Source: Xiphias gladius (taxonomy: Eukaryota > Chordata > Actinopteri > Istiophoriformes > Xiphiidae). Taken from it: 64,000 nt of DNA. Below are positions 40,423 through 51,352 of this stretch, in pieces (positions within the stretch are counted from its first letter, which is position 1; every line of letters begins with the position of its first letter). The notes under the pieces were generated by a model that saw only the letters and a program-made list of their open reading frames with translations, ran no database searches and was not told where the DNA came from. The stretch covers positions 15,642,501 to 15,706,500 of the forward strand of contig NC_053416.1 of assembly GCF_016859285.1 (NCBI RefSeq), given 5' to 3'. Position numbers and translations under genes: made by a program.

Positions 40423-43400
40423 CTACCTGATGGAGACTTTCAACCGTGAGGAAAGTAAAGACTCCAAGTGTTTGTGAAATTTGAGGGCTTGTGTGTGTGA
40501 CAGAGCATGTGTGTGTGAGTGGTAGATGAGTCTGTAGCAGTAACTGGTCTGGCTCAGGTCTGGATGTGAGAATGTGTCAATGAGTTTAACTTGCTCCACG
40601 GTCCCATGACTGGCCTCTCGGACCACAGCGTGGAACTTGTTCTCCTCCCATGTCGGCCCTGTCCAGAAGCTGATGTCAAAGCTGAAGTGCTCCGGGAAAA
40701 GGGAAAATGGGTGGAAAGAAGTCCCAGGTGGTGGGTGGAGTTCAAACTGTTTTAAGAAGCGTGGGTCATGTGACCACAGCAGCCGCCAGTCGGGGAGGGA
40801 GAACAGGAGCACGGCCAGAAGGTCCAAATTTAGGGACACAGTCACGTGGTTAATGTTGTCACTTGCATTTCTTGCAAACACCTTACCAACCGAACCCATC
40901 GGCTGTGCCGTCAGACGCAGACCTCCCCGTTCTGAAATCAGGGAGACCCCATATGGTGCAAGTAGCGTTTCCAGCCTTTGTCCAAGCAATCTGACTGGCT
41001 CACACTTTGAAGGGAAAACACCTCTGAGCAGAAGCTCGTGAAAGACAGGCAGGGCCCAGGGGTTGACGGGCACACTCCTGAAAACCAGGCCACTAATGCC
41101 AAATAACAAGCTAGTTACACCATTACAGCCCCCACAGGGCTCCTCCTCCTTATTTCCTTCAACTTCAACACTTTTATTATTCGTCTCAGTCTCCCTATGA
41201 CTCACTGCATTGTTAATCAACTCTTTTGTTTTAGTTAGAAGCTCTTCCATCTGAGGGAGCAGTGATGGACGCAGCAAATAAAGACCACTTTCCCCTTCAG
41301 GATCAACATCCAGAGAACATGCAGACCTTAAGCTCTTAGCTCCTTTGCTCCTCACCCTGTTCACTTTATCTGAGATAACATATGTGGCTGACAGAGTTTC
41401 TGGTGTGTCTGTGCGTCTCTGACTGTCCGAGAACGTCAGCCGATCTTTTTCTTTGTCTGCAGAAGTATATATGTCAGAGTTGAGGTCTTTCTGAAGCAGG
41501 TTGATCCAGTAGCAGTGTGTACTGTCTACATCACGGCAGCACGTCTGCAGCTGTTTGGCCGTCAGGAGGAAGGGAATGGCGTCTGTCGTCATGGAGACCA
41601 ACCACTCCTCTGCCAGTCCTTCGAGAAGAAAATCTTGCAGCAATCTGACAGGGTGGACAGACCCTGAGCAGAGAAATCCCCTGATGAAAGAGAGGAAACA
41701 GTAAGTATGTGGTTATATAACTTTCTTGGCGCTGGTGGCTTATTACTCAAACGGCATGAGAGCCTATTATATACTGTACCTGAATATATAATCACTGAGC
41801 TCAGCTGGTAGGTTGTACTGGACCTTCTCCCCTTCAACAGCCTCCTCCACCTTAAGCATCCGAGCGGAGGTGTAGGCGAGGCTGTGGGTGAACACATGGA
41901 GCAAAGCTTTCTCCACATGAAATCCCTTATCCTGGCTCCTGCACAACAGCAACATCATCATTAGAAAAAAATCAATATGCAAACACACGTCAAACACACA
42001 AAGATGGACACAAAGTGCCGGTTATATTTGTACACTGCAACACTCACCTTTACTGCTTACCTGTATCCAGTGCACTTGTAGCTCTGGTATTTCTCACTTT
42101 CAAAAGGATGGATGTCACTAAGGATTAGGTGTGCTTCTGCTGCCATGGCAGCCACTTGCCAGCTGTTGTGCCACTCTCGCTTCGGCTGGTCCGCTGGTGT
42201 CCCGCCCTGTCCGTTGCACAAGGAAACATGAACCTCCCCGTCTTCAGCCAATACCTGAACACAACTGGAGACGCAGAAAAATGAACGCGAGTATTCTGGA
42301 CTATTGTCACAGAAGATGGAAGTTGGAAACGTTTTTTTTTCATATACATATCTAGACAATTAGGGTGACATCAGCCCTATTAATAATAATAATAATGTAA
42401 TCTTTTTTCAATTAATTTCAATGCAATTTTCTTTATTTGACAAGGTAAGGTCCCACTGAGAAAATCTCATGTTCTCCTCGTTCCCGTGTGAGTTAATTAT
42501 TTTTCGGGGTACTCCTGATTCCTTCCACAGTCCAAAGATACGCAGGCAACTCTATTGGCAACTATAAATTGCCCGTAGGTGTGAATGTGAGCATATGTCA
42601 GTCCTGTGATAGACTGGCGACCTCTCCAGGGTGTACCCTGCTTCTCACCCAATGTCAGCAGGGATTTGCTCCAGCCCCCTCCCCGCTGCCCTCAAAGGAT
42701 TAAGCTAATAGCTAATGGATGGATGGATGTGTATACTGTATATATGAAATATAAATGTTTGTCTAAGAAAAAAATAGAAATAAATGCATTTAACAAAAGA
42801 CAGCCATAGAAATATGCTGAAATGAAAATAGTGTGAAAGTCATTTCAATCAGGAACTGTCTGGTCAAAGTATAAGTACAGAAGATTATGAATCTGAGCAA
42901 GCATTCAAGCCAGCTTTTGTTACTCAATGTTTGTCAAGACTTGGTGCTATGGACAAGGTTCAATTGAGAAAAGAGATAAAACTCGGGAATTATACATAAT
43001 TATTGTCATTATTTGTAGGTACTGTAGTCAATGTCATCAATCGGCGGGTAAAATGATATGTCGATAAGGAGAAGTAACAGTGCCCAACTGAACAACAGTG
43101 TTTTTTTGGAATGAATGGTTTGAAATCATTAAGTATGGACACACATGAGGCATGGTGGAGAATGCTGTGAAAGGACTGATGACTAGGGTATGATGCAGTT
43201 ATACCTGAGAAAGAAGTTTTTGAGGAGTTCTCGGTTCTTTTTCACCCCACTCTTTCTGCCGCAGTGAGGAAAGTTGAACACCACACGGTCAAACACACGG
43301 CCCCGCAGGGAGGCACATTCCCCCAGCTTTGTGCAGTCCACCTCGAAAAGCACAGTTCCACCTGAATAACAAATAAGATAAATAACAAGAAAAGAAAGAA

Positions 43401-43637
43401 AAAGTGTTGCCCATAAAATGCAGCTGAGAACAATTATGAAAGTAACCACAAACATGTACCTGAGTCCTTGATGATCTGAACGTTACTGGCTGCACCCTCA
43501 TGCCGCAGTGCCTCATCCTTATGCTGCAGACAAGTGGCCGTTATGCAGGTCTCTGTGTCAGCGTATATCTGGCTCATGGACGCAGAGAACGAGAAGTTCC
43601 CTTCTCCCACCAACAATACGGACCGTGAAGGAGACAT
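40423..43637 (-). CDS. fdxacb1: FDX-ACB domain-containing protein (Rossmann-like N-domain plus anticodon-binding fold)
   Basis: Function is not established; the family fuses a methyltransferase-like Rossmann domain (the DUF2431 type, also seen in Bmt5-like proteins) to the ferredoxin-fold anticodon-binding domain of mitochondrial phenylalanyl-tRNA synthetase. Coding exons on minus: 43637-43460, 43361-43205, 42264-42061, 41938-41780, 41680-40423, giving 651 aa (human about 624). N-terminus MSPSRSVLLVGEGNFSFSAS carries the GEGNFSFS signature, followed by VVFNFPHCGRKSGVKKNREL and FHVEKALLHVFTHS. The C-terminal part FSFDISFWTGP...YCYRLIYHSHTHALSHTQAL...LKVSIR is a complete FDX-ACB domain. The last coding exon is very long (1,258 bases). 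A non-coding first exon ends at 43937 (donor CAG-GTGAGAT on minus). It diverges from tomm40l and lies next to alg9, as in human. Confidence 0.93.
42450..42732 (+). mobile_element. LINE 3'-end or LINE-tailed SINE fragment
   Basis: TGTGATAGACTGGCGACCTC, CCAGGGTGTACCCTGC, CTCACCCAATGTCAGCAGGG and CTCCAGCCCCC are followed by a terminal GGATGGATGGATG run. This is the standard 3' tail shared by several fish LINEs and their SINE partners. It is 5'-truncated, without reverse transcriptase, and sits in an fdxacb1 intron on the antisense strand. Confidence 0.6.
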
Positions 43638-44921
43638 GTCCAGTCCACCTACAAATGCGGCGACACAGAAAAACTCAATTCCCTGAAAGCCCCCCGAAAA
43701 AAAAACAAAACCCAACTTCTCCCGTTTTTCTGGCTTTGAGAGCGAAAGTGACTTCCTCACGGCCTAATATGGTCGTTGTAAATGAATTTTTTTAGTAAGC
43801 AACGGCCGTGTCTTGTGTCTAAGACTGGCTCAAATGACAAAAAAACCATACTGACTGCGCTGTAAAACAAAGCCGCTGACCTTGTCCTGTTCTGCTCGGC
43901 ACCGCAGCATATGAAAGCTGAATAATAGTATCTCACCTGTAGCAGCTTGCGTTGGACGCTGTGTCGCACACACAGTGGTCCGACACGAAACAAAACTTCA
44001 GGAACGTTGCGTTATTTAGCCGAGCTCTCGAAACCTCAAAAATATATTTGAAGTTAAACTTTTGGAAAGTTAAAATGTATACTTGTTCTTATTTTTATAA
44101 TATTACCGCTGAGTTGACAATTTTACGCATGCAAATGTCAGAGCGTAATTTTTCAGAAAACGGAATTCAACTCATGTTTACAGAGGGACGTAATTGCAGG
44201 ATGGCGCATCACATCTGGAGGAGGGAGCTATTTGCAGCATCACTTGATTCCAGCATCAGTTGCTTTCGCATATTTCTTCGTTTACTAAAGAGGAAAATCC
44301 GCCTGACAGTCTTTCTGATGTGCAGTTCTCAGTTCCGCTCGGGATTTTAAGGTCTCTCGATCACATCGGACAGAGGTAGTAAAACAACTAGCGCACAGAC
44401 ATGCATCTGTTTTTGCTGATGCTAAGGTCATGCTAGCTAACGGAATTGCTGCACCTGCACATGGAAACAACAGACAGCCTGGCCTGATGCACTTAGTTGT
44501 AATATTTTCTGTAATTCGAGTTTCAAATCCAATATTAATTTTTAATTTTTAATTTTTTTTGCATCTTTGATGTTTGATAACTTGTGAATAACTGGCTGTG
44601 AATTTAGGTGTTTTTACAACAACCTCTACATTTCTTTTATATTATGTATGGTCAGGACATTGTCTATACTCCATATAAACGTTGCGTGACAGATGTTAGG
44701 TTCGAGCCTTGGTGAAAGCACAATTGGCCAAGGAAAATGTGTTTCTTTTTTCTTTTAAATTATATATCAGGGCATGCTTTATGCTTTGCCTCTGTTCTCT
44801 TCATGTAGGACAGAGTCTGGCTTAAAAAAGTTCACATCCAGCTGTATAAATAAATGGGTCACAGCATCATCATAAATCTCTCCTTTGTTTCTTTGTGTCT
44901 TGTATGAAGTGCTGCGCCCAC
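43638..44921. promoter_or_regulatory. Divergent promoter region of fdxacb1 and tomm40l
   Basis: The two start codons face apart, 1,284 bases from each other. The fdxacb1 leader exon ends at 43937 and joins at 43648, so its start of transcription should be near 43980-44000. The tomm40l leader is not resolved; an acceptor-like CTTGTATGAAG lies just before its start codon exon. No TATA box was recognised, which suits housekeeping genes. Confidence 0.5.
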
Positions 44922-47900
44922 ATGGGCAGTGTCCTGGCTTTGTCTTCTGGTCCAGGCCATCAGAGCTGGCCTTTCTCCACGGACCCCCCTCCTTTTCGCT
45001 GGGACACGCATCCTGCTCACTGGGACAGTCCGCCACGCTGGGAGAGGAGAGATGGCCGCCTGCCCAACCCCGGTAGCTTTCACTCTCTCCACAGGAGCTG
45101 CAAAGGTAGGTCTGGCAAAAAAACCAAGAACTGTGGAGTGCACACCATGGTTAAAGAGGTGCTGACCATGGAGCAGACAGTACATTGAAAAAAGTAGTCA
45201 CACATTTGAATGCCCGATGCAAAAAGTCATCATCTTCTTGAATGTACATTGGCTGTCAGCTGTGACAAATGCAATGCTAACATTGAACTCATGGAATTCT
45301 GAGTATCTTTCTATCCTCCCAAAAGTTTACATGCAGTTTTATCTCCCAAAATAATTTGTAAAATATGTATTTGTCCTGCTGTAACCATGTAAATAACAGT
45401 TTTAGTGCCCCAGTAATAATGTTTCTCTATCAAAATATTAGTTACACATAATCCCATAATCTGAAAAATGAAAATGAAACTTTCTGAAATCAATCACTAT
45501 CAGAAGTTGAGGATCAGATGAATCAGATGATCACAGTGCCTGTAAATGCACCAAATGTGATATTAACGTTTTAAATCTGACTGTTTTTCTCCCTATCTCC
45601 TCAGATGTTTTTCCTCAACAGATTGAGGGAGTTAAGATGATCGTCAATAAAACTCTGAGCAGCTTCTTCAAGGTGACTCTTCCTCTCATATTTATTTGCC
45701 TGCAAATAATTTGTTGCATTTAAAGACTATAAGGGTGTAAATCGCTTACATCTTAAAATGCCTGATGTTTAACTTGATGCATATGTTTGCATCCAGGTCA
45801 GTCATACTCTGCATCTCAGTGCTGTTAGTCCTTCGAACTATCGATTCCACGTGGAGCATCTGCAGTCTGACAATTACAGCAGAGACAAGGTCAAGCACAA
45901 ATCATCAGATGATAAACATGTTACCACTGCTTTATCATTAATGTTTTTAGCTGTTTGGAAAACAGACAGTTGTCAGGTTGCATAATGATCCTTCATCACA
46001 TTTTAGGATGCCCCAGCATTGATCGGTGAGATGGACTCTTCGGGTAGTCTGAATGCTCACGCTCTGCTGCATCTCACTGAGCGTGTACGAGCCAGAACAG
46101 TGTTCCAGGTGAGGTCCTAATCACCATTTCTTTCCTTATATCCATCGATCCCATCCCACATTCAATCACTGTTTCTATAAAAGGCAGTTATTTTACACAA
46201 AAATAATGCTCTTTGCTATAAAACTCAACATTCAAATTCTTGATGGTGTTGTAGACTCAGCAGTCCCAGTTTGTAACGTGGCAGTTTGAGACTGAGTACA
46301 GAGGGAACGACTTCACTGCTGCTGTGACAGTAGCCAACCCAGACGTCCTCAGAGAGTCAGGTGATAAATAACAGGTGGAATGATTAGAGCCTCACCTGAT
46401 TCCTCAAATTACGTGTCAAATTACAGTGGCATGAAAAAGTTTTGGCATCCCTGCTCAAAATTTCTTAAATTATAGTTAAGTGAGTAGAAGATGAACTGAT
46501 CTCTAAAAGGCATAAAATTAAAAGTGAAACATTCTTTTCAACTTTTTAAGCAAGATTAAAGTATTATTTTTGTTTTGTACAATTTTATAATGGAAAAAAA
46601 GGGAAAGGAGCACCAAACAAAAGTTTGGGCACCCAAAGAGATTTGAGTTCTCAGATGACTTTACCAAGCTCTCAGACCTTAATTAGCTTGTTACGGTAAT
46701 GGCTTGTTGACAGTCATCGATAGAAAAGGCCAAGCGATGCGAATTTAAAAGCTTTATAAACACTCTGACTCCTCAGACCTTTTCCCAACAGTCAGCCATG
46801 GGCACCTCTAAGCAGCTGCCTAGCATTCTGAAAATTAAAAGAATTGATGACCACAAAGCAGGAGAAGGCTATAAGAAGGTAGCAAAGCATTTTCAGGTAG
46901 CCGTTTCCTCAGTTTGTAATGTAACTAAGAAATGGCAGTCAACAGGAATGATGGAGGTCAGGTTGAGGTCTGGAAGACCAAGAAAACTTTCAGAGAGAAC
47001 TGCTTGTAGGATTGCTTGAAAGGCAAATCAGAACCCTCGTTTGACTGTAAAAGACCTCCATGAAGATTTAGCAGACTGGTGCATCCCTCTAATGGGCAGC
47101 AACACCTACGCAAATATGACTTTCATGGAACAGTCATCAGAAGAAAACCTTTCCTGCATCCTCAGCACAAAATCCAGTGTCAGAAGTTTGCAAAGGAAAA
47201 TCGAAATAAGTCTGATTCATTTTGGAAACAAGTCCTGTTGGGAAGATGAAGTTAAAATTGAACTTTTTGGCTGCAATGAGCAAAGGTATTTTTGGAGAAA
47301 AAAACATAATGTCCTGAAAAGAAAACCTCTCCAAATGTTTAACATGGGGGTGGATGGATCATGCTTTGCCCTGTGTTGCAGCCAGTGGCACGGGGAACAT
47401 TTCACTGGTGAAGGGAAGAATGGGTTCAATGAAATACCAGCAATTTTGGGGAGCAAACATCACACTGTCTGTAAAAAGCTGCAGATGAAAAGAGGATGGC
47501 GTCTACAACAGGATAATGATCCTAAACACACCTCAAAGTCCACAATTGACGAACTCAAGAGGCACAAGCTGAAGGTTCTGCCTTGGCCCTCACAGTCTCA
47601 CCAACTGAACATCATTGAAAATCTTTGGATAGACCTCAAAGGGGCAGTTCATGCGAAGAATGGGTGAAAATACCTCAAACAAAAAACTGAAAGACTCTTA
47701 TCTGGCTCCAAAAAAAAAGCTGTGATACTTGCCAGAGGGGGTGTTACTAAGTACTGAGCATGCAGGGTGCCAAATCTTTTGTTTCAGGCCCTTTTCCTTT
47801 TTTGTTATTTTGAAACTGTAAAAGATGGAAATCGAAAAGTAACCTTTCTTAAAATATTGAAGAACTGTGTCATCTTTAACTCTATGACTTTTGGAGATCA

Positions 47901-48917
47901 GTTCATCTTTTACCTGCTTAACTATTCACAGTAACAGAAAGTTTGACCAGGGGTACTCAAACATTTTCATGCCATTTTACACCTGCACTTGTACACAGAC
48001 ACAAGCATGCATATCAGTGTCTATTGATATGTTTGGGGAAATAATGTACTTTCTCCTGATATGATATATTAGCTTTTTAAAACCATGTCCTTAGTATCAG
48101 TCCCGAAACTGAAACATGGTACTCCCTTGCCTAATCTAATGTACTACATATGTGTCTTCTATGTATCTGTGTGTGTTTTTCTGGGACAGTTATCCTTGTG
48201 GCACACTTCCTGCAGAGCGTGTCCTCTGGACTGGTGTTAGGAGGGGAGCTGGTCTACCATCGGGGAAGAGCAGAGGAAGGAGGAATTCTTACTTTGGCTG
48301 GACAGTACTCGCGTGAGTTTTGCTTTTATTTGTGAATCTGCTGTAAACATCTGATTTAATTCCAATGGCTTATTTCCTGATCTGTTTTGGTGGATCTAGC
48401 AGCAGCGTTTCACTTTCTCTTCATGCAGGTCCAAACTGGGTGGTGACGCTGAATGCTGGGAAAGGAGGTGCCCATGCGAGCTACTATCACAGAGCCAACA
48501 AACAGGTACAGCAAATACCACCATACTTTATAAACACAATATCTGCTTTAGTGCTTATCCCAAAAATTCATTAGCCTCTATGCATGTTCATCAGATCCAA
48601 GTTGGAGTGGAGTTTGAAGCGAGTACCAGGACGCAGGAGACCACAACCTCGTTTGGGTATCAGATGGAACTCCCAGAGGCCAACATGGTATTTCGAGGTA
48701 AATTTCTTTCAAATGCCAGGCTTGATGAAAATAATTCAGAGAAAATACAGAGACTTTTTTTCTGTTTGTGTATCCAGGTATGATAAACAGTCGGTGCATA
48801 ATAGGAGGCGTGTTGGAGAAGCGCCTCACCCCGCTCCCTGCCACCCTGATTATGGGTGCCTTTGTAAATCACAGAGGGGACAAGCTGCAAGTGGGCCTAG
48901 GAGTCAATGTGGGATAA
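44922..48917 (+). CDS. tomm40l: TOM40-like outer-membrane import channel (TOMM40L type)
   Basis: Beta-barrel protein of the mitochondrial outer membrane, paralogue of the Tom40 preprotein channel. Exons 44922-45105, 45605-45672, 45797-45889, 46007-46108, 46255-46360, 48190-48312, 48429-48505, 48595-48697, 48778-48917 join in frame to 331 aa. Key blocks: MGSVLAL start, [145 protein letters not shown] and ANMVFRG favour TOMM40L over TOMM40. The start at 44922 was preferred to an in-frame ATG at 44895 because MGSVLAL aligns with the family start. Its largest intron (46361-48189) carries a Tc1 element. Confidence 0.93.
46424..47977 (+). mobile_element. Decayed Tc1-like DNA transposon in tomm40l intron
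   Basis: Flanked by TA at 46422-46423 and 47978-47979, the Tc1/mariner target. The left end CAGTGGCATGAAAAAGTTTT and the reverse-strand right end (ATGGCATGAAAATGTTTGAG) are inverted repeats, with further matches inward (ACTTAACTATA against ATAGTTAAGC). The transposase is recognisable in two frames: the N-terminal DNA-binding half at 46798-47019 ([28 protein letters not shown]) and the catalytic half at 47041-47667 with [19 protein letters not shown] and [10 protein letters not shown], the expected D, D and E. A stop after ACRIA and internal losses show the copy cannot make an intact enzyme. It is in the sense orientation of the host gene. Confidence 0.92.
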
Positions 48918-51352
48918 TCCTCCAGTAATCCCTGGTGGCATTACAGCTCACTGTCAGGACAACCGTCCAGAGACCTATTTTAAGAGGCTCCATTATAACC
49001 TAAATTTGCAGGGTCCATCAGCCTCAGTAAACCACCTGAGTATCATGGATGTTTTGGGTGTTGAAGCCCAAAGTGTTTCCTTAAATTGATGCATCTCATT
49101 TTGCAACCTACCTCTCAAAATGGAGGTGATGTTTCTTGTTGGGTGACAATAGGATTACACAGGAAGATTGGATTAACATTTTTAGGGGCTGGTTTCTCCC
49201 TGAAACCAGACTGCACATCACCTTCTGGATAATGGAAACAGAAAGGATAAGAGGCATACTGTACTGTAAACTGCAAATAAATACAAGTTTTATACTGTAG
49301 GTAGTCACGAAGAAACTTTATGTATATAGATTGCATTAACATATTATGGTGCTTTTCATGTTTTATCCCATTAACTAGAATTTGTGTATACCTGACCTCT
49401 CTGCTGACCATTCTCCACAGCACATTGTGATTTGTAAAACTAATACATGACTTTTCCCATTTTCCAGGCAGCCATTGGTTTACATGGATTAGGGTTGATA
49501 CAGGTGTTACACTCAGCATTACCACATGATACTAACAGAGAAAAAATAAAGCTGATTACATGTTCACTGTTTAATTATCTCAAGCCAGTTTCTGTGAGAT
49601 GATTTTCACCAGCTAATGCTTAGAGCTTCAATCTAGAAACAAAGTGGTCAGCAGTAATGTCAGCTCTGTGTGAGTTTTAGTAAATGGATGAAATCATGCT
49701 AAAACACCAGTAAGATCCCTGGAAGTGTGTGTATGATTGTGTGTTTGATTGTCATCTTTTTCTTTTTGCCAGCGAATAAAAGTATGTGAGAGTTCCACAC
49801 ACGAACAAATAGCCCGTTGACTCTAAGAGAATAGGTGCTGTGCCATACTGTATTTACTACCACTCAGCAGAGGTATGTGTGAGGGGCTATGCACTAACTA
49901 TGAGTCCTGCTATGAGCCAGGACTGTACTGTATGTACAGTATATAGATGAAGGAATGCAGAAACACTGTCCTGTATGCAACCTGCACTACTCACACTGCT
50001 TCGGGGTATTTCTAGTCCTGTTAAATGTATGAAATATTGCATATGTATTATTTATACATTATGTAATATAAGCATGGAGAGAAGTGGAAGGGAATGACTG
50101 TCTTTTTTGACTTCATTTATTAAAGATGTTATTTCTATTATAGTTAGACTCTTTTTTTCTTGAAGTGTGTTAATATTTGTAGGGACATATTGCAGTTCTG
50201 TAGATATGGCCCTGTGCATTCATTGTGTTTTAAAGCTCCCCTAGCGATATTTTTAGTATTTACTATGGATCAAATGACTACATGTAATAGGAAAGGGGTG
50301 ACTCGTAGTGACAAGCCAACAGAAAATTGCAACATAACTCTTAACTTACTCTCAGCACCAAGCTGCTTTTTAGCCTCCTTTAAATCATCGTTTTGGTTGT
50401 ATTTTCTGTATATAGTTAAGCATCTAGCAAACTAAAGAGCCAGATGTTTTTCTCAGGAATTGTTAGAGACCAAAACAAAGATAAAAGGAGAGTGAATACT
50501 GGAAATTTTTCAGGCGGCCAAGCAACACCAGAGACACTAAGGGAATGTGTTGCTCTATGTCTGGTGGATGTTAAAATAGTTGCTAATATGTTCACCATAA
50601 CAACTTTTATAAGGCCGTCAGATTTTTGTGTTTAGTTCATTTTAGTGTGCGTCAAGGTGCATTCAGGCGGAAAGCGAAGCAAATGTGAGCAAATTTGACC
50701 GCTCTAACGTTTGTGTTTTTGCCACAAATACCCAAAGCACCGACTGTGAAGATGTTAGCTGTTAGCAATGGACACATCGGTCATATCTTCGGGAGTGCGC
50801 CCGTGTATTTATATTCACCAGAAACTGTGGCACTTTCTGTTTAATGTCCTATTGTCTCTCTCCTTTTTCCTGTCCCCTCTGTATATTTATGAAGCAGTTT
50901 GATGAAATGTGAAATGTGAAACATTTTCAAACTTGTCACTTCGTGTCATTTCGCACTGCTCTTGCAAACTTGTGCCTTTACATGAACTTTGTATGCAGTC
51001 TGCAGTCCCGCAGACTATAATACTCATTTTGCTCTACCTGAACACAGAGTTGGCCTGACCAAAAACATTTAGAAAAAGCAGCTTTAAGAACTTGCTCTCA
51101 CCTAGTAAAGACTCATTAGTGGCTTTAACTTTTTAATATTAAAATCCTAAAAACTGAAATTACTGATATACTGTTACTATACATCCATTTACTATATATA
51201 CAAATGTATTTGAATCTATTCAAATATGAGGTCTGTAAACATTTTACTTGTTGATTCAGATAACAGTCGGCTACATTATCTGGCAACATCAGCTCACAGT
51301 GGTAAAGATAAAGGCTGATACTCAGTCCGTTTAAACCGCTGCAAATTCTCTG
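48918..51352. other. Intergenic between convergent tomm40l and bicdl2-like
   Basis: Contains the tomm40l 3' UTR with a candidate AATAAA at 49545-49550 and, on the minus strand, a candidate signal near 50115 for the bicdl2-like gene. A possible dispersed repeat covers about 50210-50640. Nothing coding is supported. Confidence 0.55.
50210..50640. repeat. Possible dispersed teleost repeat
   Basis: Wording such as 'gagaccaaaacaaagataaaaggagagtgaat', 'gttgctctatgtctggtggatgtta' and 'atgttcaccataacaacttttat' resembles a repeat I recall from percomorph introns. Boundaries and class are not resolved. Confidence 0.35.

Noticed and set aside
44895-44921. Upstream in-frame ATG for tomm40l
   Set aside because: It would add MSCMKCCAH, absent from the family; the start at 44922 gives MGSVLAL, matching MGNVLA/MGNTLG starts.
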